Shown piece by piece: positions 11,344-22,785 of a DNA stretch of 64,000 bases. The stretch lies in contig NC_091046.1 of assembly GCF_963966145.1 (NCBI RefSeq), positions 46,438,001 through 46,502,000 of the forward strand, written 5' to 3'. The stretch comes from Tenebrio molitor (taxonomy: Eukaryota; Arthropoda; Insecta; Coleoptera; Tenebrionidae). The notes beneath the pieces were generated by a model. That model was given only the letters and a program-made list of their open reading frames with translations. It had not been told where the DNA came from and made no database searches. The first letter of the stretch is position 1, and each line of letters opens with the position of its first letter. The translations under genes and the position numbers were made by a program.

Positions 11344-12086
11344 TACAGGGTCATTCACGTAGCTCGTTCGTTAGAAACTTTCTGATTTCGCAAAATCGTA
11401 TTAATATGAAAATTGGTAACTGCCCCACGTTGAAATAAAATATTTTCAAAACGGCGCGACTTCCGGAAATCGGTGGAAAGTCCCCATTGTGATTTCAAAT
11501 TTGAATTCTAGGTTAAATTTTCTTTTGTCAACACTTATCTGTCATCGTTTTTGACCTGTCATTTTTTTCGAAAAAAAAACGGGGTTGAAGGGCTTCATTA
11601 AAAAATTTCTGAACCATTGAAAATAAATAATTGATTTTAAAAAAATTGAATTCCAAAGGGTTTGGCCGATCTTCTGCCCTATTAGCAATATTTTTTAATG
11701 TTTCGTACACTACTGCAATTTTTCAAAATTGATAATTAAAAAATATCGAAAACTTCATTTTCTTAAATGGCAACTACCATTTTTGACATCAGATATAAAT
11801 GTAAAATTTAATTTCAAAACCACTTTTATTAACATTGTGTATGCCTATTTCCAGCCGTTCTGGCGTAATTTCAATTTTTTTAACAAAATATTCTTTTTTT
11901 TTATCAAGCAATTGCTTTATTTGAGTCTTTATTCAAAAATCGCATTGTAATAAATAGTATTTCCGGAAGTGTCGCCATTTTGAAAATATTTTATTTAAAC
12001 TTAGAGCAGTCGATAATAGTCGACTACCAATTTTCATATTAATACGATTTTGGTAAATCAGAACGAGCTACGTGAATCACCCTGTA
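11344..12086. mobile_element. 743-base palindromic MITE inside repeat A
   Basis: Ends are TACAGGGTCATTCACGTAGC and GCTACGTGAATCACCCTGTA. Inner arms carry ATTAATATGAAAATTGGTA and its mirror image TACCAATTTTCATATTAAT, then CTTCCGGAAAT and ATTTCCGGAAG. The 15.3-kb copy of repeat A shows the empty site around GTGTATAGGG, which supports insertion at TA. Confidence 0.8.
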
Positions 12087-12230
12087 TGGTTGCTGATACA
12101 ACCCTATATTCATTTGTCATTATTTTTTTGAAAATATCGTAATTCGCGAGTCAGTGTACGTTTTTTTAATAAAAAGCATTCTAGCAATGAAAATGAAAAT
12201 TTTTAGAGTCGTAGAGAAAGTATCCTATTG

Positions 12231-12433
12231 TATTGGGTGTTCATTTAAATTTCTTCTCAAAGTTGGTGTTGAACAGTGCATTGTGAACACACCACGGATT
12301 ACAGATCACGGATCAGCTATTTAAATCTAACCTCACTTGTTGTTGTTGTTGTTTGTGTTTTTACTCTCCAGATCCGTTCACAATCGACTCTTCAACGCCA
12401 ACTGTGCGGAGATATTTCAATGAACACCCGATA
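12231..12433. mobile_element. 203-base MITE, TATYGGGTGTTCA ends
   Basis: The left end TATTGGGTGTTCATTTAAAT and the right end ATTTCAATGAACACCCGATA are inverted copies. Inner arms share AGTTGGTGTTGAACAGT and the mirrored TCAACGCCAACTGTG. The matching region at about 15,600 lacks it, giving a second empty site. A TTG run of five units lies in the middle. Confidence 0.7.
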
Positions 12434-12565
12434 CTAGCGTGCAATAGCTATTACGCACTCTGCGTCTTATGTAGTAAACTTCATCTTCGTGTGTAATAGC
12501 CGTCATTACAGACTCGCTGAATTACACTATAGGTAAACTTACAAAAAAATGGTTAATTTTCTCAC

Positions 12566-13605
12566 CTTCATTTCCGCCTCATTTCCGAACCAACAATACA
12601 GAAGAAGTTGTACGGTGACAGCGCTCACGTAAAACAGAAGAGAATAACTTTCGCTACTTAAAGGATCCACCTATTTAGAAAAACGTCAAATCTGCACAAC
12701 ACGAACCCTCCAAACTTACTAAACTTAGCCGAAACATGGCCAATCCTATCGAAACAGACGTCGTAAAATATTGTCCCAAAACGATCCCACTGAAAAACTG
12801 ATTGCTATTCACGGCAAAACTGAAACATCTTTCTGTTGTTTTCTCTCTACTTTGTATCCACCTCATACCTTATAATTTTCTTGTGGTGTTCAATGCATCG
12901 AATCAACATCACATTGTATTCCGATTTCGTCGCCGACGAGTCTTTCAGAGTTCTTAAATTATCGCACAAAATATCACTCTGTGCACCAGTATATACCAGC
13001 AAAGCGGCCATCAAAGTGTCCACGTTTAGACCACCCACGGCCACCAGGAACAAGCCGATGACTTGGTGCAAATAGGAAATCTCGTACAATGGAACGGTTT
13101 TGGCATCGTAGGGGTAGCGAGCCGGGAAGGGTAGCTGGTACTTGAGGAAAGACTTGTCTAGGAGTGGATAGATCGACCAGAGGAAAGCCGTGGTACTGAC
13201 CAGGACAAAATAAGTCACGTACGTCTTCCTCCATATATTTAGAGCCGGCGAGACCAGATTTATCTGTTCTGCAGTTCTCGGTTGAAAAAGATCGTCAGTC
13301 AAAGCTCTCATCAGTTGTTTAATGATTTTGATATTTTTTATGAAGTATAAAGTCTTGATTGAGCCCAGAACCTCGGTCATGACTATGAACATGGGTCCCG
13401 TGATTGCTTCCAGATCGGAATGGGCGAAGACGAGATGTGCTATTTGGAATAAAATCGACCCATCGACGAACACGATCACGCAGATCAAGGCGTACACTGT
13501 GTACAAGTCAAATTTGTAAACTTCGTCGTTTTTGGGCCACAGTCCCACCACTTTCAGTGTTAAAATGTTCATTTTGATCGCGAGGGTCCAGTCGAATCTG
13601 GTCAT
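12566..13605 (-). CDS. OR-4: odorant receptor, exons 1-3
   Basis: Exon 1 12,869-13,605, exon 2 12,720-12,819 and exon 3 12,566-12,670 give 314 codons; both introns are 49 bases. It is the close paralogue of OR-3: the same MTRFDWTLAIKMNILTLKVV opening, the same DDLFQPxTAEQINLVSPALN loop, and the same serine created at the exon 1-2 junction. Differences cluster between TM2 and TM4. Exon 2 carries FAVNSNQFFSGIVLGQYF. Exon 3 carries VDPLSSESYSLLFYVSAVTV and then YCWFGNEAEMK before GTGAGA. Exon 1 would read on past the splice for a few codons (YEVDTK) before a stop, as in OR-3. No frameshift or stop is seen. A TM7 exon is not recognised downstream, where repeat A begins within about 30 bases. Confidence 0.9.
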
Positions 13606-13674
13606 CTTGACAGCTTCAAGACTGGTTACTGAATGCAGAGAACGAGAGTGGCTCCGGTTAAAGCGAGGGAAGCG

Positions 13675-13815
13675 TTATTTTTTATTAATGCAGGAGAAGA
13701 AAGAAATTTTTATTTGGGCTAATTACTTGCCGCGGTTGCATTATTCATGATTTGTTTCACCGAGACGATGGTAGAAAAGCTTTCTCTAATTCATTAAGAT
13801 TGTAATTGAGGGGTT
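13675..13815 (-). promoter_or_regulatory. OR-4 upstream conserved block
   Basis: TTATTTTTTATTAATG is at 13,675-13,690, GCATTATTCATG at 13,738-13,749 and TGTAATTGAGGGGTT at 13,801-13,815. Spacing matches OR-3 within a few bases, and the surrounding sequence (GGAGAAGAAAGAAATTT) is also shared. Promoter function inferred. Confidence 0.55.
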
Positions 13816-14627
13816 GCTCCATGAAAAATTTAATATTTTCAATATTTTGAGAAATTTAACCCCTTTTGTTGTTGGTCAAGGAATTGGGACGCTAATTAAT
13901 GGTTTGGTTGAATTAGATGAGTAGAGTAATTGGGGGTTTTGTGAAAAAATGTTTTAGGAAAACTGGAGTGTTTTATTATTTAAAAATTAAATCTTTGTGG
14001 GAAAAGGAAATAGGGCCGTTAGATCAGAACTGCATTTGTACTAGTCTGGATGTTGTGGTGTTAATAGGATAATAAAATGGCAAAGAAAGGAAAATCTGAA
14101 ATAATCTGCGACAACACTCAAGCTAAAAAGGAATCGCGAAGATAATAAGTGTTAAATGTGACAAAGGACGATTAATTAACAAAGATGAGGAGGTAATCGA
14201 GTATGGTCTTTAATTGTTTTATTTTAGCCTGACAGATTTTTTAGAAAATAAAACAGAATTTTACCCAATATGTCAAACAAGAAGTTTTGAAGGAATTTAC
14301 AAATTACCAAAAAGAATACTGTTTTTAGAAGAGACTTTTTGTATTTTTAATTTAAGAATTAAGTAGAAATGAAAAGAAATTTGTTTTGGGCAGTGCAGTG
14401 TCTAAAATTTTGAAAAATGTGTTGCAATAAGGTTAATTTAAATTCAGGAAAAGTTAGTATTAAACCAAGTGTCACTAAGAAGTGTTAATATTTTCCAAAC
14501 GAGCTTTTTGGTTGTTTGTTTATTTTGTCTGATTGTGTAAATGATTATGTAAAAACGATTGAAAAAATAATCAATAGTTGCGTCTCAAGTGCATTCACAC
14601 ACTCAACAATAGTTATTTGGATCACTA
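13816..14627. other. Upstream flank of OR-4
   Basis: AT-rich and without a supported gene. The first 200 bases remain alignable with the OR-3 upstream flank (GGTTTGGTT, GGGGGTTTTGTGAAAAAATG). Confidence 0.4.
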
Positions 14628-14730
14628 GTCCAGAAAATGATATTTTGCGAGTGTGAGTGGTATTGCGTAGCCAAGGCGCTTAGCCGAGGCGCAACACGAG
14701 CACTCGTAAAACATTTTCTGGACGTGTAAT
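14628..14730. repeat. Short palindromic element
   Basis: TAGTCCAGAAAATGATATTT and its mirror AAAACATTTTCTGGACGTG flank an inner dyad of TTGCGAGTGTGAGTGGTATT and CAACACGAGCACTCG. The hairpin is roughly 100 bases. Non-coding; one of several GC-rich-loop palindromes in the window. Confidence 0.55.
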
Positions 14731-15339
14731 CCACAAAATTTCAAGCCGACAAATTTAAATCATTGTTAAAAAGTAAAAAATTAATATTAATGAATTCAAC
14801 CAAAGTAACTTCTATGTCAAACTTTGTTGACATTTAAGAATCATGCCAGCTCATTCTCTAGCGAATTTTTAACCAAGGTCACTTTTATAAGTACTAGGCC
14901 GGGAATTTAACGTTCCCGGCGGATTCTGAATCATGCAAAACCGTCGACAACGGCCGGCGGCTTGAAAAATTATTAACAACTTGACATACACGAGAGATAT
15001 TTTGGTAGATTATTTTCCACAAGAAATGTAAAACACAGAATAATAAAATCATGAATACGAGAATACTATAGGTAGTATATTTTATTTTACATAAAAAAAA
15101 ATAGAAGAAAACAACGTGTTCTGAAGATAAACCACAAACTAACACCCGATATATTTTTGAATATTCATGTAAATATGTCTTTTTTTCTTTGATTTAATTT
15201 ATTTTTTAATATTGTATTTTTTAAACCCTTTCGTTTCCATCAGCATTTAATAAATACAGTTTAAGAATTTAATTTCTTTATTGATATAGTGGTTATAGGG
15301 CAAGATACCTACTTTTTTAGCTCCCATTAAGTAATGCAT
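14731..15339. other. Intergenic DNA with GC-rich dyad
   Basis: At 14,898-14,925 GGCCGGGAATTTAACGTTCC forms an internal dyad followed by CGGCGGATTCTGAATCATGC. A minus-strand open frame of 83 codons (14,894-15,145) is not receptor-like. A segment at 14,985-15,060 resembles 18,490-18,570 (CACGAGAGATATTTTGG against CACGAGGGATATCTTGG), a minor dispersed repeat. Confidence 0.35.
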
Positions 15340-15710
15340 TCGTTATATTTGTAATTACTACTAAATAATGCCATTCATTACCCACGATCGTGAATAATGA
15401 CTCGTTACTGCACAGATTGCGACCAATCGCAAGATTGCATTTGTAAATCAGTGTATAGGGTGTAAAAGTGTCTCTAATACATTGCAATATTCACTTCTCA
15501 TAATTATCTGGAGTTATTAGAATTCGCGAATTAGTATACGTTTATTTATTAAAAAGAAGTAATACATTAAGGAGAATAAAAAAGCAGAAAAAGTTTCGTC
15601 GTCTATTCGCGCGTAATCGCTATTACCTACTCGGGTGACCCCAGATTTAACACTAGTGAGTAATAGCGACCACTACACGCTCGCTAAATAATATACTGTT
15701 ACTATTATAC
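15340..15710. repeat. Repeat A, uninterrupted copy
   Basis: Contains CATTCATTACCCACGATCGT, TCGTTACTGCACAGATTGCG, TCGCTATTACCTACTCGGG and GCGACCACTACACGCTCGCT. Copies in other states are at 11,232-12,535 and 17,860-18,370. Inverted CATTAC/GTAATG words suggest a fold-back element. It shows the pre-insertion sequence for two MITEs. Confidence 0.6.
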
Positions 15711-16029
15711 TATTATAAAAAAAAATTCTGTTACAAATGCGCAAGAACAAAAGTGTGCAATTGTTTCCCTTTATACAGTTTTTTTTTTGTTTTTGTTTTA
15801 TCAGGCAGAAATAATCTGTTGGATGTTGAAATTCAAAATGGAATTCAATTTTAACCATTTAGAAATGCAAAAAATCAAATATGTCCAGTTTTAACATACT
15901 TAAATTATATTTCAAATCTCTTTGTTGAAAAATAATAAATATTTAAAAACAAAAATATGTTACGCGGTTTCTTTTTTAATTTGCAAACATTTTCGACTGC
16001 AATATTTAAAGTGATAAGGATTATCTCAC
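15711..16029. other. Downstream flank of OR-5
   Basis: No gene. Read on the gene strand it has an acceptor-like TTTAAATATTGCAG about 35 bases after the exon 3 donor, followed by only six sense codons. No TM7 sequence is recognisable. Confidence 0.35.
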
Positions 16030-17067
16030 CTTGATTTCTGCCTCATTTCCAAACCAGCAGTACAAGAAGAGTTGTACAGTAACGGCACTAATGTAAAATA
16101 TCAACGAGTAACTTTCACCTGTCAAGCCAGTAATCTAGTAAAATAAAAAGTTGTAAAGGAATTCATATAGGCACGAATCAAACTCACCAGAGTCAGTTGA
16201 AACATGGCTAGTCCAATCGTAGCGGAACTAGTAACAAATTGTCCGAAAACTATCGTCGTGAAAGAATTATTACTACTTTGGGCAAAACTAGAAATTTGTA
16301 AGACCTTGCAAAATCAATTTTTAAGTTTGTTTGTCCTGTTTTTACCTCAAAATTTTCTTGTGACGTTTTAAACACCGGACAAACATCCGACTGAAATCAT
16401 ATTGACGATCTTGAAAACTTCGCAAGTTGTCAGACAAGATGTCGCACTGGGCCCCAATATACACCATCAAAGCGGCCATCAAAGTGTCTATATTTAAGCT
16501 AGCAATGGCCACCAAATAAATCCCAGCGACTTGGTGCAAATACGCGATTTCATAAAACGGAGAGACTCCAGTATCGCAAGGATAACGCGCCAGAAACGGC
16601 AACCTGCAATCCTTGTACGACTTGTCCAAAATTGGAAACACCGACCAGAGAGTGACGGTGCTACTGACCAGGACCCAAAATGTGACGTAGGTTTTGGACC
16701 AAATGCTCAAACCAGGCGAAACCAAATCTATCTGTGTCGTGGATTTCGGTTGGAACAATTCGTCGTTCAAATCGTCTATCAGTCCTTTGATCGTTCGGAT
16801 GTTTCGCATGAAGCAAAAAATCTTCATGGAACCAAGACTTTGGGTAACGATTATGAAAATGGGACCTGTCACAGACTCCAGGTTCAGATTGTCGAAGACG
16901 ATGTGCATCACTTGGAATAAGATTGAACCGTCGATTAGTAAAACCATCGAGATTAAGGCGTACAGGGTGTAAAAATCGAATTTGTACCCTTGACTAGGCC
17001 ACAGTCCTACAGTTTTCAGTGTCAAGAGGTTCATTCTGATCGTCAAAGTCCAGTCGAATTTTTCCAT
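16030..17067 (-). CDS. OR-5: odorant receptor, exons 1-3
   Basis: Exon 1 16,346-17,067, exon 2 16,188-16,287 and exon 3 16,030-16,134 give 309 codons; introns are 58 and 53 bases. The start is MEKFDWTLTIRMNLLTLKTV at 17,067. A GTG lies in frame nine codons upstream, but only the ATG aligns with relatives. It has the usual LVSPGLSIWSKTY before TM3, LPFLARYPCDTGVSP, then IGAQCDILSDNL (serine for cysteine) and HKKILR. Exon 2 is FAQSSNNSFTTIVFGQFVTS. Exon 3 begins ITGLTGESYSL, departing from the V.P.S start of its neighbours, and ends LFLYCWFGNEAEIK. Donor GTGAGA is intact. Similarity is highest to OR-3 and OR-4 (GPIFIIVTQSLGS and QPKSTTQIDLVSP loops). Confidence 0.9.
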
Positions 17068-17165
17068 TTTACTATAGTAAATATTTACTTGCACTTGTTA
17101 CTAGCTTGGCGACTTCCAACAAACTGACTGGTTTGTTCTGGGGCGAAAGAGAACCAAGGTACACT

Positions 17166-17330
17166 TTATTTTTTATTAATGCTACCCGAGAAAAGAAATT
17201 TGTGTTTCTCTTGATTACCGCTCGGTTTTTTCATTATTCATGTTTCCGTTCGGATGAATGTTGTCTCACGAGATTATCGTCGAGAATAATAAGGTTTTGT
17301 CTAATTAATTAGGGATGTAATTGAAGGGTT
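17166..17330 (-). promoter_or_regulatory. OR-5 upstream conserved block
   Basis: TTTATTTTTTATTAAT at 17,166-17,181, TTTCATTATTCATG at 17,229-17,242 and TGTAATTGAAGGGTT at 17,316-17,330 keep the order and spacing seen at OR-3 and OR-4. TCTCACGAGATT at about 17,264 matches the TTTCTCACG word of OR-1, OR-2 and OR-9. Confidence 0.55.
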
Positions 17331-17859
17331 CAAATAGAAATAAATGGCGTTTTGAATATTTTACATGACCCCTTTTTCGTTTTGTAATAATTATGAGCTT
17401 AATTGGCGGTTGCATTTGTAGTGAAATGAAGAAAATTATTAAGGTCAAAATGTTTCGAAGGGAACGTTTTGTCGGTCAGTTTTCTTTCTGTGTCAGTCTT
17501 GAGTTAAATTAAATTCATGAGGAAAATCTTAGCCAAATGATTCTATTTTGTTGCACAAATTGAAGAACACAATACAATTTACATTATTAGGTATATTTAA
17601 TTGCAATAATTGGGTAAGTTCTGTATTAACCCAGGTTTTGTATCTTTCTTTCTCCTAACTTGTACAATTTTTAGTACCAGCGTGGGAATTAAATTGTAAT
17701 TTTACCAAATCGTAGTGTATCAATCTTCTACTAACAATACAACAAAGTCCAAATTGAGAAAAATAAATCAATACTGTGCGTCTAAAGAGAATTTTTTTCC
17801 GCACCGTGAAACAAATTACTTGTTCTACTCATATTGTACAATACTGTAATTATTAAACT
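17331..17859. other. Upstream flank of OR-5
   Basis: AT-rich with no supported gene and no repeat I recognise. Confidence 0.35.
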
Positions 17860-18370
17860 GTTTTTTATTACATAACAGGGTTCATTACCCACGACCCGTT
17901 GAATAATAATTTCAAAACTCACGGAAAATATCGTAACAACACAAATTTTAATGCAATTGTATCAAGTGTGCCAAGTAATAATTGTAAAACGTCTGTTTCA
18001 AACGTGAGTTTGTCTAATAATGAAACTTGTTTATCAATTTCTCTTCATAGTCTAAAATAAGTATAGTATTCTACTCGCGGGTAATGGTCATTACTCACTC
18101 GGATCAATTCCGTCACTCGCCTTCGGTTCGTGTCACAAAATCATCTCATGAGTAATAGTTCTTATTACCCGCTCGTTGAATAATATGATAGTATCTTACA
18201 GACCGGCGAACTCTGTAGTAAAATTTGTAGTAAAAAGTATCGCATTTACTCACGTGTGATGGCTACTATACACTCGGATGAATACATCACTCGCCTACGA
18301 TTTGTGTCACAAACTTTATCTTCTTGGAAAATAGCCAGCATTACACGCTCGTTAAATAATGTACTATATC
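17860..18370. repeat. Repeat A copies, rearranged
   Basis: CATTACCCACGACCCGTTGA near 17,882 matches the start of repeat A. Two right-end modules follow in tandem: TAATGGTCATTACTCACTCG at 18,082 and GTGATGGCTACTATACACTC at 18,255, each closed by TTACCCGCTCGTTGAATAAT or TTACACGCTCGTTAAATAAT. Confidence 0.5.
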
Positions 18371-18877
18371 TTGTTCAATAACAACTTTATATAGAGTGAG
18401 GTTATACTTTGTTAAAACACTGCTATTGTTTTGCTCTTATGTCTTTTATAGATTCTGTGATCGCCTTATAAATTCAAATAATAAATAAATCCTGCACGAG
18501 GGATATCTTGGCAGACTATTTCTTGAAAAATATTTAAAACTTACACAAAAATAAATTTATGAATGCATCATTTCAAACATTTTTCTGTAATGTTTTTCAT
18601 CTGTGCCTTTCAAAAAATGTAGATCGATCCAGCCAATGACAACAGTAATTATTGCACTAGTGCGATTATAAAATATTACACTTGTGCACTAATATTTGCT
18701 GTCAAGTGCAATCCGATTGGATTAATTTTTTTAAAGGAAATAATCACACTTATTTAGCAGCCAGTACACGAGACAATTATTTTTCGTAACAACATGATGC
18801 GCTGTCCCGGTAACATTTATAATATCTGCGAAAAATTTCCGTTAACGTATGGCGTAGCTTCATTAGCGGTGAAATTA
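18371..18877. other. Intergenic DNA
   Basis: No gene. A small dyad, GCACTAGTGCG to CTTGTGCACTAA, lies at 18,655-18,700. Otherwise nothing stands out. Confidence 0.35.
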
Positions 18878-19344
18878 TACAGGGTGTCGCAAAATTAACG
18901 TATTCCAAGTCGGGGGTCTTTTACGAAAAAATCTCAGGAATCTCGAAAAAATAAAATAAAAAATATAGGGGGGGTCTTTACAAAGATATATGGGTCTGAA
19001 GGTTCAAACGTTTCATCATGTTTTCTTCAAATAAAAAATATAAATGGTTGACATTCATTTTGAAATATGGTGAGGATGATTATGTAAAATATTAAAATAT
19101 AAATGAAAAGAGATTTCTTGAAAAAACAGCTTTATCTTGAAAAAATAAAAGTTTTATTTTTCCAATTTTTGTTCAAAAGTACAACATAGCTAGAATATTA
19201 ATCAGGTACTTTTGAACAAATATTTGCAACCTTGATATTTTTTTCAAAGTGACAGCAATTTTTTTTTTACATTTTTACTTGGTCAACAGGATGTCCCCTA
19301 CTAAGCCCCGAACTCGGAATACGATAATTTTAAGACACCCTGTA
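18878..19344. mobile_element. 467-base MITE
   Basis: Ends TACAGGGTGTCGCAAAATTA and TAATTTTAAGACACCCTGTA are inverted. Next to them CGTATTCCAAGTCGGGG mirrors CCCCGAACTCGGAATACG. No transposase. It lies 310 bases downstream of OR-6 exon 3. Confidence 0.75.
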
Positions 19345-19654
19345 TATGTCAGACGCGATTTAAGTGAGGTTAGATATCCGAAGGAAATATCGAAGCTTTC
19401 GTTTGCGAGAAGAGAGAGAAAGCCACGGCCTACTTGACCACATATTTTTTTGAACGCTCGTTACACTATAAGATTAGTGCAGAAATAAATATCATCCCGT
19501 TTAAACATTTTTATTTAGTTATGTCTATAGAAATGCCTGAATCATGAGTTTTTAAGAAATATTGCTGAGATATTTTTGAAGTGAACCACCCCAGAGGATG
19601 TTCTAGATGGTCATGGTTTTGGTTCAGGAAATTAAAAAAAAATACAACTCTCAC

Positions 19655-20666
19655 CTTAAATTCTGCCTCATTTCCGAACCAACAGTACAAGAAATTTTGC
19701 GTCGTCACAGAACTGACGAAGAACAAGAGAGAATAAAATTCGCTACTGAACGGCTCCACCTTGGAAAATATCACGTCAAAGAAAATTTCCAAATTTGCAC
19801 AACTCACCACAGTCAATCGAAACATCGACAGTCCACTCGAAATGGCACTCGTGAGAAACTGCCCCAAAATCATCATCGCAAAAAATTCGTTACAATCTGT
19901 GGCAAAACTGAAACCGTCACAAATGAAAACAAACCAAGACAAACTCCTCTTGGTACCTCACAATAGCCCTGTATCGCTTCACGCATTCTACCAGTTCCTC
20001 GCCAGTGCAGATTTTCTTTAAATCATCGCTCAAAACATCACACTGTGCTCCTATAAAAGTGAGCAGAGCGCTTATCAAAGTGTCTATATTGACATGTGCC
20101 ACCGCCATGAACCAAATACTGACCACTTGGTACACATACGTCAGTTCGTAAACCGGCGAGCTTTTGGTGTCGAAAGGGTACCACGCCGAAAAGGGCAGTT
20201 GGTACTCTTTGGACTTGTCCAAAATGGGAAACACCGACCAGAGAGTCACAGTGATCAGAGTCGACACCGAAAAAGTGTAATATATGATGGTGTAAGATCG
20301 CAGATTCGGTCCTACCAGAGCGACCTGGTCGGTGTCTTTTGGTTGCGGTACTTCAGTGCGCAACTCTACCATCAGTCTCTTCAGCACTGCGATTTTCTTT
20401 TGGTACACCGAGATTTTCAACGTCGCCAGCAGTTCTGAAGACGTCACAAACAATATCGCTATCACGGCTTCTATGTCCACATAGACGTAGAATATTTCCA
20501 TTAGTTGGAAAAAGGTGTGGGCGTAGATGAACAAAAATGTGGAGAGCGTGGTATACAGTGTGTACAAATTAAATCCGTAGATGTTGTCGTTTTTTGGCCA
20601 CAACCCCACAAGCTTCAACATCAAGATGTTCACTCTTGCACTGAAACTCCAGTCGAATTTTTCCAT
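19655..20666 (-). CDS. OR-6: odorant receptor, exons 1-3
   Basis: Exon 1 19,957-20,666, exon 2 19,808-19,907 and exon 3 19,655-19,759 give 305 codons, the shortest of the set; introns are 49 and 48 bases. The start MEKFDWSFSARVNILMLKLV is at 20,666. The loop before TM3 reads EVPQPKDTDQVALVGPNL. After TM4 comes LTFIGAQCDVLSDDLKKICT, then only ten codons to ECVKRYRAIVR, so the loop between TM4 and TM5 is shortened. Exon 2 is FATDCNEFFAMMILGQFLTS. Exon 3 is VEPFSSEFYSLLFFVSSVTT and then YCWFGNEAEFK with donor GTGAGA. Just downstream, an acceptor-like CTAG leads into 16 sense codons, a stop and AATAAA (complement of 19,510-19,515), which could be a short alternative 3' end. Confidence 0.9.
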
Positions 20667-20743
20667 TTTATTCTTGTTAGCAAATAGTGTATCACACTTG
20701 ACAGTCTTCTAGTTACTGACGAGTTTCTGGCTTTGTCTGGATT

Positions 20744-20857
20744 GATTTTTTATTGGTGCATCGAGCTAATCAGGTGGTTTTTCATTATTAATTTTGTCTC
20801 ATCTCACGGAAGGAAAATATTCTACCTGGTAGTTATTAATAACGGTAATTGAAGGGT
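20744..20857 (-). promoter_or_regulatory. OR-6 upstream conserved block
   Basis: GATTTTTTATTGGTG at 20,744-20,758, TTTTCATTATTAAT near 20,780 and GGTAATTGAAGGGTT at 20,844-20,858. The proximal word starts about 78 bases upstream of the ATG. The middle word has lost the final CAT of TTATTCAT. Confidence 0.5.
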
Positions 20858-20858
20858 T

Positions 20859-21673
20859 GGTAGAAAAATCTTACGCTGACCGAATTTTGAGAACTGTCCC
20901 TGTGCCCACGTGTCGGGTTTCTCATGGAAAAATTGCTAATTAGGGGGTTCAAATTTAGGTGAAAAAATAACTTAAGGGAATAAATATTTAAGATATTTGT
21001 TGGTCCTAGCCTATAATTAGAATATTAATTTAGTGTTTTCACGAATGGACGTAAGACCTGGCTACCGTTTAGATTAGTTGGGTTGTTGTGTTGTCGATGA
21101 GATACATTTAAAATTGTAAATTAAATTTTTTGAAAGTTTAGAATAACTATGCAGAAAGTGTGTAATATGAATACTGATGAGTGATGACTGATGACATATT
21201 TGAAATATTTATTTCGTGAAGAATAAAAATTGTAGAAACAACAAGAGAGAGGTAAAAGAAATATGTTTGGATTGTTGAGCAAATGGAGAATTCAGTGTTA
21301 ATGAATTAGTTATTTATTTAGTTATCTTTTGGCAAAAATTGGAAACGAGAGAAGATACAATTTGGTAGGTAAAGAGAATTAGAATTTTTCGGATAAAAAT
21401 GGAAAAGAAATTAAAAAAACAAGAATGGGGAAAGTGGTTACGCAAAATGCAATCGTGTAAGTCAGAGTCTTTAAGACAGACATTTCTTTAGTAAAATATG
21501 TTTTTTATTTTTAGTAACAGAGTTAAAAATGTAAATAGAAAAAAACGGTCTAAATAATTTTTTTAAATTTTCATTAAACCATAAACATATTCTTCGGTGA
21601 AGCTGCGAATTACTTAACTCAAAATTTAGAGGACAATAATCCAGAACAAATAATAATAGATACATAATTATTT
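20859..21673. other. Upstream flank of OR-6
   Basis: No supported gene. The segment 21,290-21,660 is homologous to 24,550-24,900, upstream of OR-7 (TTAGTTATTTATTTAGTTAT, ACCATAAACATATTCTTC). The 64-codon minus-strand frame here is broken by frameshifts in that relative, so it is unlikely to be coding. Confidence 0.4.
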
Positions 21674-21780
21674 ATTATACAAGACGATAAAATTGTATTT
21701 TATCTTCGAGAGGGTTTTTTAGCGTCGAGACGCTAATTACGCTCGAGAAAATAATTAAATTTTATCGTCGTGTATAATAT
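21674..21780. repeat. Palindromic element around ATAAAATT arms
   Basis: GACGATAAAATTGTATTTTA and its mirror ATTAAATTTTATCGTCGTG enclose CTTCGAGAGG...GTCGAGACGC...GCTCGAGAAAAT dyads. TTATACAA and TGTATAAT flank it. Non-coding hairpin. Confidence 0.55.
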
Positions 21781-22275
21781 TCTATTTTTTTTTCTATAGC
21801 ATTTATACTTTATTATTAAAACATTTTTTAAAAATCATTACTACTAATCGTGTCAGGCTTCAAAATCTCGTTGCAATGAGCGTTGTTAGGGTAATAAGAA
21901 AAATAAATTACATTTTAAAATCTCGGTAGTGTGAACGTTGTAAGGGTAATAAAAAAATAAATCACTTTATCTACCCTTGCTGTTAAAGTAGCACTTTATC
22001 TACCCTTTGGGGCTAAAATGCTACTTAAAAAGAAAACTGCATTGTAATATACTTTAATACGTATTTAATTTGTAAGTTTACCCCAGCGAGGAGAATAATT
22101 ACATGAGGGATCAAAAAAACACTTTAGTCGGTTGATATTTAGCACTGTGTAATGCATTTAATCATAGTCGTAGAAGAAATTTGTGCAAAAATATATCAAA
22201 ATAGAGTAGGCTAGATATTTCTTCTTGATGATATCATGGGTGAAAGCGTATAACTGTCAATGTAACATTATTCAG

Positions 22276-22690
22276 TACAGGGTGTCTCAGCTAAGACTTT
22301 AGAGCCTAATAACACAGTTATTTTCCAGCGGATTTTTGTGAAATTTAAAATGCAGATATTTTAGACGCTGAAGAATAAAATCCCATTAATGCAATCACCC
22401 AAGTCTTAAAAACGTAATTTTTACATGCCTTTTAAAAATGTTGAATCAATTAAGATTTACATAAAAAATTGATCGTCAATAAAAAATACTGTAGGGAAAA
22501 ACTCGTCCTTGAAAGACGTCTGGTTTGCAAAAAAAAGCAAAAAACTGTGTTAAACGTGTCTGCAAATGCAAAAACGTAGACGCGTATGAAACAAACGCGC
22601 AATTTTGCAGAATTTTGGTCATTCCTTTTCGCAGAAGCGCTGGTGACATATTTGACGTTTATCTCTAAGTCTTAGCTGAGACAGCCTGTA
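22276..22690. mobile_element. MITE of the AGGGTGTCTCAGCTAAG family, full length
   Basis: Ends TACAGGGTGTCTCAGCTAAG and CTTAGCTGAGACAGCCTGTA are inverted. Partial relatives sit at 25,500-25,752, 42,001-42,385, 42,985-43,076 and 50,803-50,990. The body includes AGACGTCTGGTTTGC and TTTTGCAGAATTTTGGTCAT. Confidence 0.75.
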
Positions 22691-22785
22691 TAAGTGAATA
22701 CAATAATTGTAAGATAAATGTAAATATTAATAAGAAATATACGAGTAGATATCACTTTACACAAACGTCGTGCAAAAATAGTTAG

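Larger units (their letters stand above)
11232..12535. repeat. Repeat A copy split by two MITEs
   Basis: Sequence outside the two inserted MITEs (11,344-12,086 and 12,231-12,433) aligns with the uninterrupted copy at 15,340-15,710. Shared words are TTACTCCACAGGTCGTGACC against TTACTGCACAGATTGCGACC, the TTGCATTTGCAAAT stretch, and the ending TAGCCGTCATTACAGACTCG against TAGCGACCACTACACGCTCG. Repeat A itself is a set of short palindromic CATTAC/GTAATG words and codes for nothing visible. Confidence 0.6.

Noticed and set aside
21471..21665. Minus-strand 64-codon frame upstream of OR-6
   Set aside because: The homologous sequence upstream of OR-7 carries frameshifts and stops.
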